Assembly: GCA_019321725.1 (NCBI GenBank)
Contig: CM033109.1
Span: forward strand, 5,487,993 to 5,551,992
Length of the DNA stretch: 64,000 nucleotides
Reading direction: 5' to 3'
Origin: Paulownia fortunei
Taxonomy: Eukaryota; Streptophyta; Magnoliopsida; Lamiales; Paulowniaceae
In this document: piece by piece, positions 1-10,900 of the stretch
Layout of the letters: every line of letters starts with the position of its first letter
Numbering within the stretch: position 1 is the stretch's first letter
The notes under the pieces: generated by a model
What the model saw: only the letters and a program-made list of their open reading frames with translations
What the model was told of the DNA's origin: nothing
Database searches by the model: none
Program-made: the position numbers and the translations under genes

Positions 1-2364
1 ATATTTCAATAAAGTGTTTCTGTCCTCTTCACTTAATCTTCAGAAACTTTTTTTCCTTTTGAATGATTTATACAATAGCCAAGCAAGAAGAACGGCAGTG
101 AAGCTATACTGGCTGTTGAGAACTTGAGATGAAGAAAAGCATTTGAGTGAGTTGGTATTATGTGGACAGGAATGCAGGTGAAGTGACCGCCTCCTGCTAC
201 ATTGTGAAGTGGTAGCAGACATCTAGTCTTTCCTATTTTTGGCCTTCTTTGTTTCCCGTTGATAACCTGGACTTCAGGTCAAGGAATTTCCTTTTAAAAA
301 TTATTAGCCGAGTTCTGGCAGGAACCTGGTTATGGAAGCTGATTCCTTGCTGCCTGAAGCAAATTACTTCGCTGCTTGAGAATAAAGTTGGGATATTGAT
401 GAGTCTCTTCTCATTTTCCTGCACTGTTACAGTTGCTGCCATCTTCTCCACTTGTGTAGAGTCGTGGATGGATTTCTTATCAGATTTTAGGGCTAATGAT
501 CAGCAGGGTGTCGTGACAGGGTTTGCGCCACCGTTGGACATATGTTTTGGTGATAAATATCCAATTTATCATAAAAAAAGAAATTTCCTAATTGCCATTC
601 ACAAAAGAGTTACTAACCTGGAGTTTTAAAACGATTTCGTTGTTGCTATGTGACTTGTTGGGTGTAGCTACATGGAGTTCTGGTAGATTTTTTCCCCAAT
701 AATATGGAGAATGATGAATTATCATTTGCGAATTGAAAGTGGAAAACTTTTGCTCATAAACATGCATCCAGGGATAGGGTGATCATCATAGGATGTCGGA
801 TTCCCAGCCAGGGATACTGACAACTTTTACCAGCAACTTCAAACCACTGCACCCTCGTTACAAGTTCAAGAAAGCTTGGCTGCCTCACGGTCTAAGAATG
901 TCAGCAGATATGGGATCACTATAAATGGTTGAAAGCAGGGGAAATTCTCAGGTTCACTCAATCCATGGATGAATATGGGTAGACACTGTCAGAATGCATG
1001 TTTCTTTGTGTACCTTTCTATGTTCGGTTTTTCCTTTTATTACTGTTATTACTACAGGTAAAAATGACAAAGTATTCAACAACACTTTTGAGGAAACATT
1101 TATACAGTTTAAGTAGCCTTTCCATATCTTCTTGGGGTATTTGAAACTTGTGACGAGTGCTGTACATAAGTTCATCAGCTATCATTCCTGATTTTCATGC
1201 CAATATAGGAAATATCACTAATTTTTTCATGTCTTTGGTGGTTTGGGAATGTAGTCTACAGTGATTGATGGCAATACATGCGACTCATTGCTCGTATTGT
1301 TTCGATTGTATTGTATTCAATCTATCCAATAAGTTTCACATGATATGAGGTGGGGGCGGTGGGAAAACGAATAATTTATTTGTCTTTTTATTTACGCAAT
1401 TCCTCCTAATTTGAATGTTTCGTTTTAAGTAGACAAAAAAATTTAAAAAGTGAGTTGAAACTTTAAAGCATGAAAATCCCAAGTATTTTTACTTTTTTTT
1501 TTTGCCATTAAAATAGTGGGGAGAGAGTACTTTTGAAAAAAATTACATATTAAGAAAAAAGATATAGCTGTGAATATCCCCAAAAAGAATAAGAACACTC
1601 AATTTGCAACATTGTGAGTATGGTTAATTAATATAATTAACTTATGGTTTGAGCAAACTAATTAAAACTGTGGGCACTGCAATTTGTTGGCAATTTATGC
1701 AATGTTATTTAAAAAGAATTAAAAAATTGAGATAATCAAGTCAAATTCAAATTGCTATTTCTGGCCCATAGTTGTGTTTTACCATAAGTGACTGTTTTTA
1801 CTTGAATCTTATGATTTGTTCGCTTATAATCAATTTTATCACTTGAATACTATTTAAATGAAATTATAAAAAAAAATTATTACCCATTTAAGTATTATTT
1901 AATTGGAATTATGATCGGTTTACTGCTAGCCACTTGCTACTATTTGTTTGGAATAATAAGTCCGTTTGATAAGTATATAATAATATTATAGAATAAAATA
2001 CTGATATAATATTAAAATAAATAGTTGAAAGAAAATGATTGTTTAAAATAAAATTTAATAATGAAGGTGGATTCCAATATTTTATTATTGTCAATAAAGA
2101 ATGAGTTAATTTCTAAATTATTTTATATTACAGTCCAACCAAACTGCACAATATGCAGCAGCATCATTGCTCCACTATTGACAAATAAACAATGGAAAAA
2201 AATGATAAATATTTAAAGCTGAAGAACAAGTGAAAATGGTTCTCATTCTTTTCAGAAAATGATTTTGAATGCATATTCGAAATATGAATATAAGGATACT
2301 GTTTGTTTTTATTTATATTTCACTTTTTCAGCTTATCTATTATTTAAATAATATTTTTATAATT

Positions 2365-2690
2365 GAATCGTCGGACAATCCAATCTTACTACCACTCAAT
2401 GGTTGAACCGGTCCGATTCGATTGATTTGATAAAAATTAATTATATTTTTATTATATTATGTAAAATAATAATATATAGATTAATTATTATGTATAAAGT
2501 AAAAAATAAATAACTAATTAAAAAATACATAACAAAATCCAAAATTTAAATAATTACGTTATATATAATTAAATGTCAAGTTTAAGATTTAAAAAAAAAA
2601 TTATGATTGATTAGACCGATTTAATCAAATTTTTGATTTGTTGACCCCAAACAAATCGAACTGACCAATCTGGACATAAAAATTTCTCTT
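2365..2690. mobile_element. MITE-like insertion shared by units A and B
   Basis: The block begins and ends with related inverted words (near 2395 a GGTTGAACCGGTCCGATTCG-like word, near 2630-2665 its rough complement) around an AT-rich core. Unit B has the same block at about 14325-14640. Unit C lacks it: the flanking sequences correspond to about 23180 and 23390 there. Presence and absence between near-identical units supports a transposon insertion. The superfamily is unproven; the inverted words resemble those of non-autonomous hAT elements. Confidence 0.45.
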
Positions 2691-3099
2691 TTTTAAGTTT
2701 GGAAACAGGTCATTTTCAAATTAAAGTTTACTTAAAAGCATTGGAGTTATTTTTATTCAATCCTATAAAATAATATTTCTATGCCACTAAATCAAATTTA
2801 TTCTTAATTTTCACCTAAAAATTTAGAAAAAATATTTTTAACATCTGAAGATGCTGGAAATTAAATTAGAAAATGAGAATGAACAGATTTTTTTGTTTTA
2901 TTTTTTGAAAATATAATTTAATTAGTATTGGCAACCAACTCATAATAGTGATGACTTAATGAATATTTAATACGTGAAAATAAATAATAGAGTTGAAAAC
3001 AATTATTTTTTAAAAAATGGATACAAACTTTGGATAGTAATGTAACTACTGAAAATAAAATAAAACACAATGTTGTATATTTCTTAAAAATGGGAGAAA

Positions 3100-3425
3100 G
3101 CAAAATTTAATGTTTTTTCTTTTTTCCCATCATTGGAAACATGAAAAATATCTATTAAAACTAAAATCTAAAATTAATTTGTTGTTGATACTCATTTAAT
3201 CAAAATTATATTTTTTCTGTCTCTCTCTTCTAGCCCAATCACAAATTGTCTTTTATAGGACGTGTTATGTCGGTGTATTATTTATTAATTATTTAAATAA
3301 TAAATAAATATTTTAAATAAAATATTTATTTATTATCCATATATTCAATATTTTATCCACATACTATAACTCGCTTCATTTTCCAATTGGCATTAATTGA
3401 CACTTACATTCATTACACACACATT
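3100..3425 (+). promoter_or_regulatory. Orphan copy of the CLT transporter promoter and 5' UTR
   Basis: The words around 3375-3420 (CGCTTCATTTTCCA, GGCATT.ATTGACAC, ACTTACATTCATTACACAC) are those found at 23945-23996, just before the CLT start codon at 24024. The CT-rich stretch at 3220-3232 matches the long CT microsatellite at 23885. The copy carries an extra AT-rich insert at about 3260-3350. Homology stops at about 3425, before any coding sequence, so this is a promoter without its gene. Whether it still drives transcription cannot be told. Confidence 0.65.
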
Positions 3426-3614
3426 GTAGTTTTAGAGATAATTATTTATTATTTAAGCTTTTAATGACTCAACATGAGTGTTTTCTTAAGAGTTGAGCTT
3501 ATTTTGTAGATAAATAATAGTATACAAAAATTGATTAAATGTTTAATTTCTAATGAAGTAGCTAGTTAAAGATTTTAATTTAGTTAATATATTGATTAAA
3601 AGACAAGTTGAGTT

Positions 3615-6600
3615 TATATAAATACAGATAAATAACATTTTATTCTCTCAAACTCAACAGTATTAACACTTTATCTACCAAAAATAAAATTTAAGTACTT
3701 TGTCATTCTCAAGCTTAATTATTTTTTAACTTTAACCCATAAAATAAATTTTAAACATTTTACTCGTTCAACTTATATTTAATATTGTACTTTACTTTTT
3801 CAATTTATAATTATTATAACACTTTGCTGCTCAATATTATTTTCAAATTAAATTCTAATTGAAATGTGCTTCGTCAACCGTCGTCACTTGCACTCAAAAG
3901 TTGAGAAAAAGGGTATCATAATATTATTATTGTTATCAATATTAAAAATTAAGCTTGTGTATTTGATAAAAAAAAATTGTATCGAATCGAATCGAAATTT
4001 TGGTAGGCTAATAATCAAATTGAATATTGAACCGATATCGACAATTCCCAAAAAAATTTGGTAAATTTGTTACTATCTCAATAACATTGATTTTTTTTAG
4101 AAAGAATTTTTTTTTACAAATTCGATCAAGCATAGCTTCGTTTAGAATTCAAAATATTTATATATAAGTTGAACAAACTGGTAAAACAAAAAATAAGAAA
4201 AAAATATATATAATCAATACAGTTATAGCATAATCAATATTTTCACAAATAAATTAGCATAAAATAGGAGGAATAAATTAGAAGAAAGAGAGAATACTTA
4301 ATTTGGGTGGCCGGAGTATTGGAATTTTGAGGTTTTGGGAAGAATTATGATTCAACAATTGCAAATGGCCGATAGGAGGGTTGATGAGACGGTGGCGGAT
4401 GGTTAGGATAGAGTGATCTGGAGTAACGACCAATAGGGTAATGACTTAATCGAAACTTATAGAGTGCTGGTGGCTCGATTGTGAATGTGTGGTGATAGTT
4501 GTAGACGATGGTGGCTTAAGGTTGGGGGAGACTCATTGGAGAGTGGAGAGGCTGGCGGTGATGGTCTATAGTTCGAGACACGAACGGAAACTATGAAAGA
4601 GAAATTGAGAGAAATGAATAGAAGTTTGGATTCTCGAATAAGAACTTATGTCAAAATGGAACAATAATTTTGATAAGATAGTATATGTGTGATGCATATA
4701 TATATATATATATATATAAATATAGTTTGTCAAATATAATATTTTGAGAAAATAATAAAATATTTTTTTATATATAATCATATATATAGAAAAATTATTG
4801 TTTATTAAAAAATACAATACTCATCACAGTTACATTATTCTCAAACTTATTTACTATAGAATTTCAAGAGTTATATATGACATGATATCTCAAAGTTATA
4901 ATACAATAAACTCAAAAATTAAAATAATAGTCTATACTTTCGAAAGAAGGAAGGACATTTTGTATTTTGTAATCCTTTACTTATAAATAATAATTTATAC
5001 AATAATAATAATTGTAAAAACTTGAATATACCTACAACACAATCTAGTAGATCGTCATCCATATACATTGATTCTCAAAACATGTAAGAACCCCAACGCT
5101 TGCCTAATAAGTTCATGGTATCAACTATCATCAAATTCACCTACAATGCATAAAGTATATGAGTTAACTTTCAACAAGTAAAAACTATGCATGTCAAAGA
5201 ATAATCTACAATATCAAGTTATGCATTTCAAAATGCTATGCCCACAATGCAATTTTATACATCAAAACATTTCTTTCTTGGGCCCTTAACCAATGCTGCT
5301 ATCCATGCACCAGAAAAAAACTGTACACACTACCATAATCTAATGACCAATAATAATATAAGCATGTAAATCCATGCATATTCATATGTATGCAAATTCA
5401 TGCACGCGAACTTGCAAATCTATGCATACAATTATGCAAATTCATGCATGCTTTGGTGCATTAGTAGTGGTCATCAAAATATTATTTTTTCTCAAAATCA
5501 TGCAATGCAAGATTTATCACAATAATCGTATATGATGTATGCACGTGCCAATGCTCATGTATGTATGCTTAATGGATATGAATGACAGTAATGTGTGCCC
5601 TCTGTTATGTACATATAATTTATGTTATTACATATAAATCACACATTTACTATATTTATACATTGTAGTTATAAATGAATATTTACTTACTTTTGATCGG
5701 TTGTGTGTTTCTCCTAGATTTCTTAAGTATTACTCCCCAACTCTAAATGTGAAACAATCTGTAAAAATATAAGATATCAATCACCATCCTTAATTAACAA
5801 GTTCATTATATCTAATGTAGTATAAAGATTTTGAATCACTTTTTAACTAAACAACATTACCCCTTAAAAACTATAAGCGAATACAACCTTTTACGTACCT
5901 TTGTTCTATATCTTAAATGTATACTAACCTTATTTAATTTATGCATTATAACTCTTATAACATCCCCCTAAATGTTAGGAATCAAACGCACTACACATAT
6001 ATTAGAACATGTTAATGAACCAAATGAGACATATTCATAATTTTACATTATTTTTTTGTTGTCACATTAATTTATATGATGATTTTGACACTCATAAACA
6101 TATTCATTCATTCCCTAATTTTTATCACACTTAGATAACATAAAAAATAATATAACCATATTATAGAATGGATAAAACTCACGGATATAGCTTCCCAAGT
6201 TCAATTCTTTTCATAGCATATTGAAACAAATTTTTTCTACTGTGATAGTTTTGCGCACTTTATGACATTAATGGTTTTGACACCCTTACATATATACAAT
6301 CACTCTCAACTTTTTACCACACTTAGATAACATATACATAGAGACAACCAGATTATATTCTTGCCAAAAGTAATGAATTTAATTCTTTAAAACCAGTCCC
6401 CTTCACACAAGACAAAATTTGAAATTCAATAGTGACAGTTTTGAACATTTCTTCAATTTCATACCCTATTTCAATTTCTAAGTAATAAAAATTTATTCCA
6501 ATACTGTTAACTCATTAACTCATGTATGAACATGTTTATGATGATACTTATAAGTTTTATTCAATATACTATGTACTTTTGAAATCTAAAGCACAATAAA

Positions 6601-8160
6601 ACAACAAGGTCACGGTTTCTCGCACAAGTATTTTCTATTAAGTGTTTGTCATAAAAAAACTCTTTATTTGTGCATCAAAGTCTAACTAACAACTTTCTAA
6701 CACTTTTATATAGGATATTGAAAGCTTAATTTACAATTAACCCATTCAGAATAATCTGAAAATCAAAGACAAAATCATAGGTAAGTGTTACCTATGTAGA
6801 TTTTAAGGTTAAACTTGATAGTAATAACTTTTCCTTTGGTTTTCTTACTTTTATTTCAACTTGAAATCAATTTGGAGCACTTGATATTTTAAAGTGTGTA
6901 TTTGGAAGGTGAAAATGGCTAAAATGAGGGTCTGGTTGTGGCTTAAGGGTGAAGGAAAGTTTGAGGTGGCACTTGAGGTGCTTGCTTAAACTTGGTGGCA
7001 AGTATAAAATATTAAATTGTGGTATAAATTTGACATTTCACCCATCTTTCAAGCATAGATAAGATGTATCTTACTATATATTAATTTTATTACATCATAT
7101 TTTAATTACCATAAGATTTTATAGATAATTCATAAGCTAATTTCCTAACTGTTCATTTAATTTTTTATTCGATTGTCACCCGATTCTTGAATAGTTGTCC
7201 ATATTAAAAATTATACAATCTTATACATAAATGAATATTGTAATATCTCATTTCAATTATAATATTTTATATCCAATGTGCCAAATATGCGATTTATTCA
7301 TATATACTTTTGAAATACTTGGATGAAATCGAATCAAACCGTATAAGATTACAAGTAACACTTTTAACACTTTCAAAATTATAACATATATATCCACCTA
7401 TATTCAATATTGATCAACCTCATTTTCTTCTTATTCCAATATAAAATAAACTACTTAAATTAAAAAATTCAATAACTAATACCGTGCAAGAGTTTCAAAA
7501 TTAAGTTTAATATTCAAAAATGTCGTATCAAATGAAATAAATTATACAATGTCAGGAGAAATGCAAGTAGCATATAAAATTAATACATGGTGCATAAATC
7601 ATATTGATCAAGTGAGTAGTGTGAGACTTGACTATTACAAGATTGAAGGGAATTTGGCCATAAATAAAATAATAATTTCGACATATGTTTAGGTTCGGTA
7701 AATCGAATTTGAATATCGATACGAATATCGAATTAAAATTTCAATTTGTTATTCGATACATATTGAGATTTTTATTTTGGATGGTGATATATTTGCTCAA
7801 ATAGTATTGATCGCAATATTAAAATATTTTAGAGGCCAACATTTGTCTATCGTATTTTCACATTGACAATAATAAAAATAAATATTACAATATTTTTTCT
7901 CGACTTCTAGGTGAAAAAAAATGAAGGTCAATGGTTAATGAAGAATATTTTAATAAAAATTTGATTTGAAAATGCACATAGTGGTATAAAAAATATAAGT
8001 TGAGTTGATAAAATATTAAAAATTAATTTTTGAAGGTAAAATATAAAGATATTAAGTTAATGGGGTACACTGTTTAAAATTTACTTTTAAAAATAAAATA
8101 CAAAAATTATTAAGTTTAAGAGGGTCGTGAAATGCTATTTACACTTGTATATATACATCA
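3615..8160. mobile_element. Long-TIR (Mutator-like) non-autonomous element upstream of PPR copy B
   Basis: The left end (about 3615 to 4060) and the reverse complement of the right end (about 7680 to 8160) share a degenerate inverted repeat of roughly 400-500 bp. Matched outer words are TAAATAACATTTT.. on the left and TAAATAGCATTTC.. on the right. Inner matches include GAGAAAAA.GGTAT and a TCGAATCGAA / CGATATTCG-rich patch. The inside has no transposase frame. Unit C keeps the inner part and the right end at 15040-16205. Long degenerate TIRs and a lack of coding capacity fit a Mutator-like element, but no 9-bp target duplication could be fixed by eye. Confidence 0.5.
4660..7640. other. About 3 kb AT-rich insertion unique to unit B's upstream region
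   Basis: Sequence before about 4650 aligns with unit C up to 15625, and alignment resumes at about 7640 against 15645, so roughly 3 kb is extra here. It contains an AT dinucleotide run (4694-4720), a cluster of CATGCA-type words at 5370-5455, and weak repeats at about 6050-6240 versus 6235-6430 that share CACACTTAGATAACATA. No protein-coding frame of substance was seen. The ends show no clear inverted repeats, so the type of insertion is unknown. Confidence 0.5.
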
Positions 8161-8659
8161 TAAATTTAACAAAAAAAATTAATATGCGAAGTATCATTTA
8201 ACAACATAAATATTAAGGACACAAATGTAATTTTAAGACACAATGGCATCTTAATAAATAATAATGTTTGTCGACCCATTTTCTCTAAATGCAGAAAAAT
8301 GGATGTATACTTTATAAAATTCTTCTCTCTTTAATCCTAATTTTTTCCGTTTAAAGAACTTCGGTGTATTTCCTTAATTCTTCCGTTAGTGAGCCACACC
8401 TGAAAATAGCCTCATATTTGTCGATTTTTATTGAAATAGGATTTCTACTTATACCCCAAAAGTTCTTGCCTTGATCTGTTCTTTACTCTCACTTTGCTGC
8501 GCCTGCTTTTCCTCGTACATGTGATATCGCTTCCTTGTCTTTCAACAACATATTGTGTATGCATGTTATATATGTTTCTGAATATTCTATTTTTCCTTCA
8601 ATTTGATTTTTGTACTGCAAACGTAGAGCATAAGATTCAAGATTCAACAGTTCGTAGGT

Positions 8660-10900
8660 ATGGCATTAACAATGATTAGAAAGAACCTGTTTTTGAACCC
8701 ATTCTGCCATTTTCCATCCCAAAATATAATCTTTATCAATCTCTTCACTTCAAAACCACACTTAAACCCTGTTTCCAATTCAGCAAATCAGGATTTAGAC
8801 AGGTTAGAACTAGAAACCCAAATTACATCTTTATGTAAAAAACCCAACTCCCTTGTCCATTTCAAGAAAGCTTTTTCTCTTTTTGAGCAATCTGTGGATA
8901 CGGGTCTAGTTCCTTCGGGGCCCACGAGCGATCTTCTTTTGCAAACCCTTGCAAGGAATAAAGAGTACAAAATGGCTTTCAGTGTTTATAAGAAAATGTC
9001 AAATGCTGGGGCTTTGCCGAGATACTCGTCGTTATCTGTTTTGGTTGAGTGCTTGGTGCATTTCTGCGTGCCCCAATTGGCTGTGGCAGCAATTGGGTTG
9101 ATTGTGAAGCAGGGGTTTAGCATTAACGTATATGTTGCGAATAGGGTGTTGAATGGTTTTTGTTGCAATGGGTTTGCTGGTAAGGCTGAGGTATTCTTAG
9201 GTGATATGGATAGAAGTTCTGTTTCTCCCGATATAGTTAGTTTTAATACCTTGATAAAGGGATTTTGCCGGGAGAGGAAATTAAATGAAGCTATGAGTGT
9301 AAAGAAAAGGATGGAATGTGCAAATATTGTTCCTGATTTGATCACATATAATATTCTGTTGGATGCTCATTTTGTGGAGGTTCGGGTGGATGAAGCAATG
9401 AGGTTGTTGGAAGAGATGAGGATGAAAGGGTTGGAACCAGATGTTTTTTCCTATAGCACGCTTATAAATGGTTTTTGTAGTAAAGGAGATGTTGATAGAG
9501 CGAAGGAACTTTTGAATGAGATGTTGGGCAAAGGAATTTCTCCAGATAGAGTTACTTATTCCTGTTTGATGTGTGGTCTCTGCCAGAAGGGAAATTTGAA
9601 TGAAGTGAAGCGGTTGTTCAATGATATGATCAAAAATGGGATTCGTCCTGATGTTGTCATGTTTAAGGGTATGATTGGTGGGCTTTGCCAACCTGGGAGG
9701 ACTGAGAAAGCAGTGGAATTGTTTAATTTCATGCTGGAAAAGGGCGAAGAGCCTAGTAATATAACATATAATGTTCTAATTGATGGATTATGCAAGGCAG
9801 AACTTTTAGATGATGCTTTAAAGATTCTGGAAATGATGGTGGAGAAGGATAGGAAACCTGATGTTGTAACTTACACTACTGTATTGAGAGGCCTCTGCGA
9901 CCTTGGGAAGGTTGATGTTGCCATGAAACTTTTTGATTCAATGTTGTCAAACGAGAACTGTGTTGAGCCTGATTCATGGACTATTTGTACGCTAGTCCAA
10001 GGGCTGTGCAGGGAAGGCCGTCTTGGAAAGGCAGAAAAAATTAATCGTAAGATGACTAAACACAAGAAACCAACGAATGTTGCGTCATATACTGTGCTAG
10101 TCGGAGCTTATCTGAATGTAGGAAATGTTAAGAAAGCTATGAACCTTTGGAAGGAGTTTGTAGAGTTGGGATTGATTCCAGATTCAAGGGCTTATAGTGC
10201 TTTTATAGATGGGTTATGCAGATGTAACCTTATAAACATTGCTAAAGGTATTTTTACTAAAATGAGAACCTGTGGTCCTAGTCCTACCTCATTTGACTAC
10301 AGCACATTGATGGCTGCCTTATCCAGGGAGAGTAGCTTGGAGCAAGCAAGAGCTCTGTTTAGAGATATGGTCAGTGACAGTTGTGAACCCGATGTTGTCT
10401 CATCCAACATTATCATTGAACCAACCTTTAAAGCCGGGGATATTCAATCTGCCAAAGAATTACTTGTTGATATGCAGCACAGGGGTCTGCGTCCCGATGC
10501 TTTGAGTTTTTCAATATGGATTAATAGGTTTTCAAAATTAGGACTGATGGAAGAGGCTGAAAGTTTATTTGAAAGAATGAAAGCATCTGGCTTCCCACCA
10601 GATGCCTTTGTTTATGATTCTTTACTCAAAGGCTTCAGGGCAGAGGGCAGAACTGAAGAAATAATCAATTTGCTTCACAAAATGGCTGCCGCAGGTGTTG
10701 TTCTTGATGCTGAACTGACTTCTACTATCTTAACGTGTGTATGTGATATACCTGAAGCCGATGGTGTTGCAAAGATTCTACCAAAATTTGCCCAAGAGAA
10801 ATTAAAAGGAAGTAGCATTCCCTGCGATGAGTTGTTAATGAAACTCCAAAATATTGTTCCCGTGCTTCAAACCTCTATCCCTCAATCCATACAACCATAG
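8660..10900 (+). CDS. P-class pentatricopeptide repeat protein (copy B, intact)
   Basis: A single-exon frame of 746 codons. P-class PPR proteins bind one RNA strand in mitochondria or chloroplasts and act in RNA stability, cleavage or translation. About 17 tandem 35-residue motifs run from about residue 85 to 680, each of the type TYN-LI-GLC-G-A--L---M---G--PD. One motif is 37 residues long (ending near SNENCV). No E, DYW, SMR or endonuclease domain follows. The N-terminus is rich in K, R, F and N and poor in acidic residues, compatible with mitochondrial targeting. Translation could start at 8660 or at the ATG four codons on (8672); copy C retains only the second, which may be the true start. 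Motif content and C-terminal layout resemble Arabidopsis At4g28010 as remembered, which is not a Restorer-of-fertility-like protein. Confidence 0.9.
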   Translation: MALTMIRKNLFLNPFCHFPSQNIIFINLFTSKPHLNPVSNSANQDLDRLELETQITSLCKKPNSLVHFKKAFSLFEQSVDTGLVPSGPTSDLLLQTLARNKEYKMAFSVYKKMSNAGALPRYSSLSVLVECLVHFCVPQLAVAAIGLIVKQGFSINVYVANRVLNGFCCNGFAGKAEVFLGDMDRSSVSPDIVSFNTLIKGFCRERKLNEAMSVKKRMECANIVPDLITYNILLDAHFVEVRVDEAMRLLEEMRMKGLEPDVFSYSTLINGFCSKGDVDRAKELLNEMLGKGISPDRVTYSCLMCGLCQKGNLNEVKRLFNDMIKNGIRPDVVMFKGMIGGLCQPGRTEKAVELFNFMLEKGEEPSNITYNVLIDGLCKAELLDDALKILEMMVEKDRKPDVVTYTTVLRGLCDLGKVDVAMKLFDSMLSNENCVEPDSWTICTLVQGLCREGRLGKAEKINRKMTKHKKPTNVASYTVLVGAYLNVGNVKKAMNLWKEFVELGLIPDSRAYSAFIDGLCRCNLINIAKGIFTKMRTCGPSPTSFDYSTLMAALSRESSLEQARALFRDMVSDSCEPDVVSSNIIIEPTFKAGDIQSAKELLVDMQHRGLRPDALSFSIWINRFSKLGLMEEAESLFERMKASGFPPDAFVYDSLLKGFRAEGRTEEIINLLHKMAAAGVVLDAELTSTILTCVCDIPEADGVAKILPKFAQEKLKGSSIPCDELLMKLQNIVPVLQTSIPQSIQP

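Larger units (their letters stand above)
1..3425 (+). repeat. Unit A: 3' flank of a PPR gene lying outside the window
   Basis: This stretch has no gene of its own. Position 1 onward matches 12310 onward (unit B) and 20364 onward (unit C), which lie downstream of the two PPR genes; shared words include the AATAAA-containing opening and the segment around 300-400. The match continues with indels to about 3425. Its PPR coding part must therefore lie upstream of position 1. Unit A has about 300 bp (roughly 770-1060) that is missing in unit B and partly present in unit C near 21150-21340. The small open frames here fall in the duplicated non-coding flank and are not conserved as proteins among the three copies. 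Confidence 0.8.

Noticed and set aside
5330..7621. CACTAC near 5329 and GTAGTG at 7616-7621, as possible ends of a CACTA transposon
   Set aside because: The left word does not coincide with the insertion edge near 4660, and no subterminal repeats or 3-bp target duplication were seen.
9281..9691. Minus-strand frames of up to 136 codons inside the PPR genes (also 17397-17807)
   Set aside because: They are antisense shadows of the PPR repeats; similar frames appear wherever the repeats are well conserved and no family is recognised.
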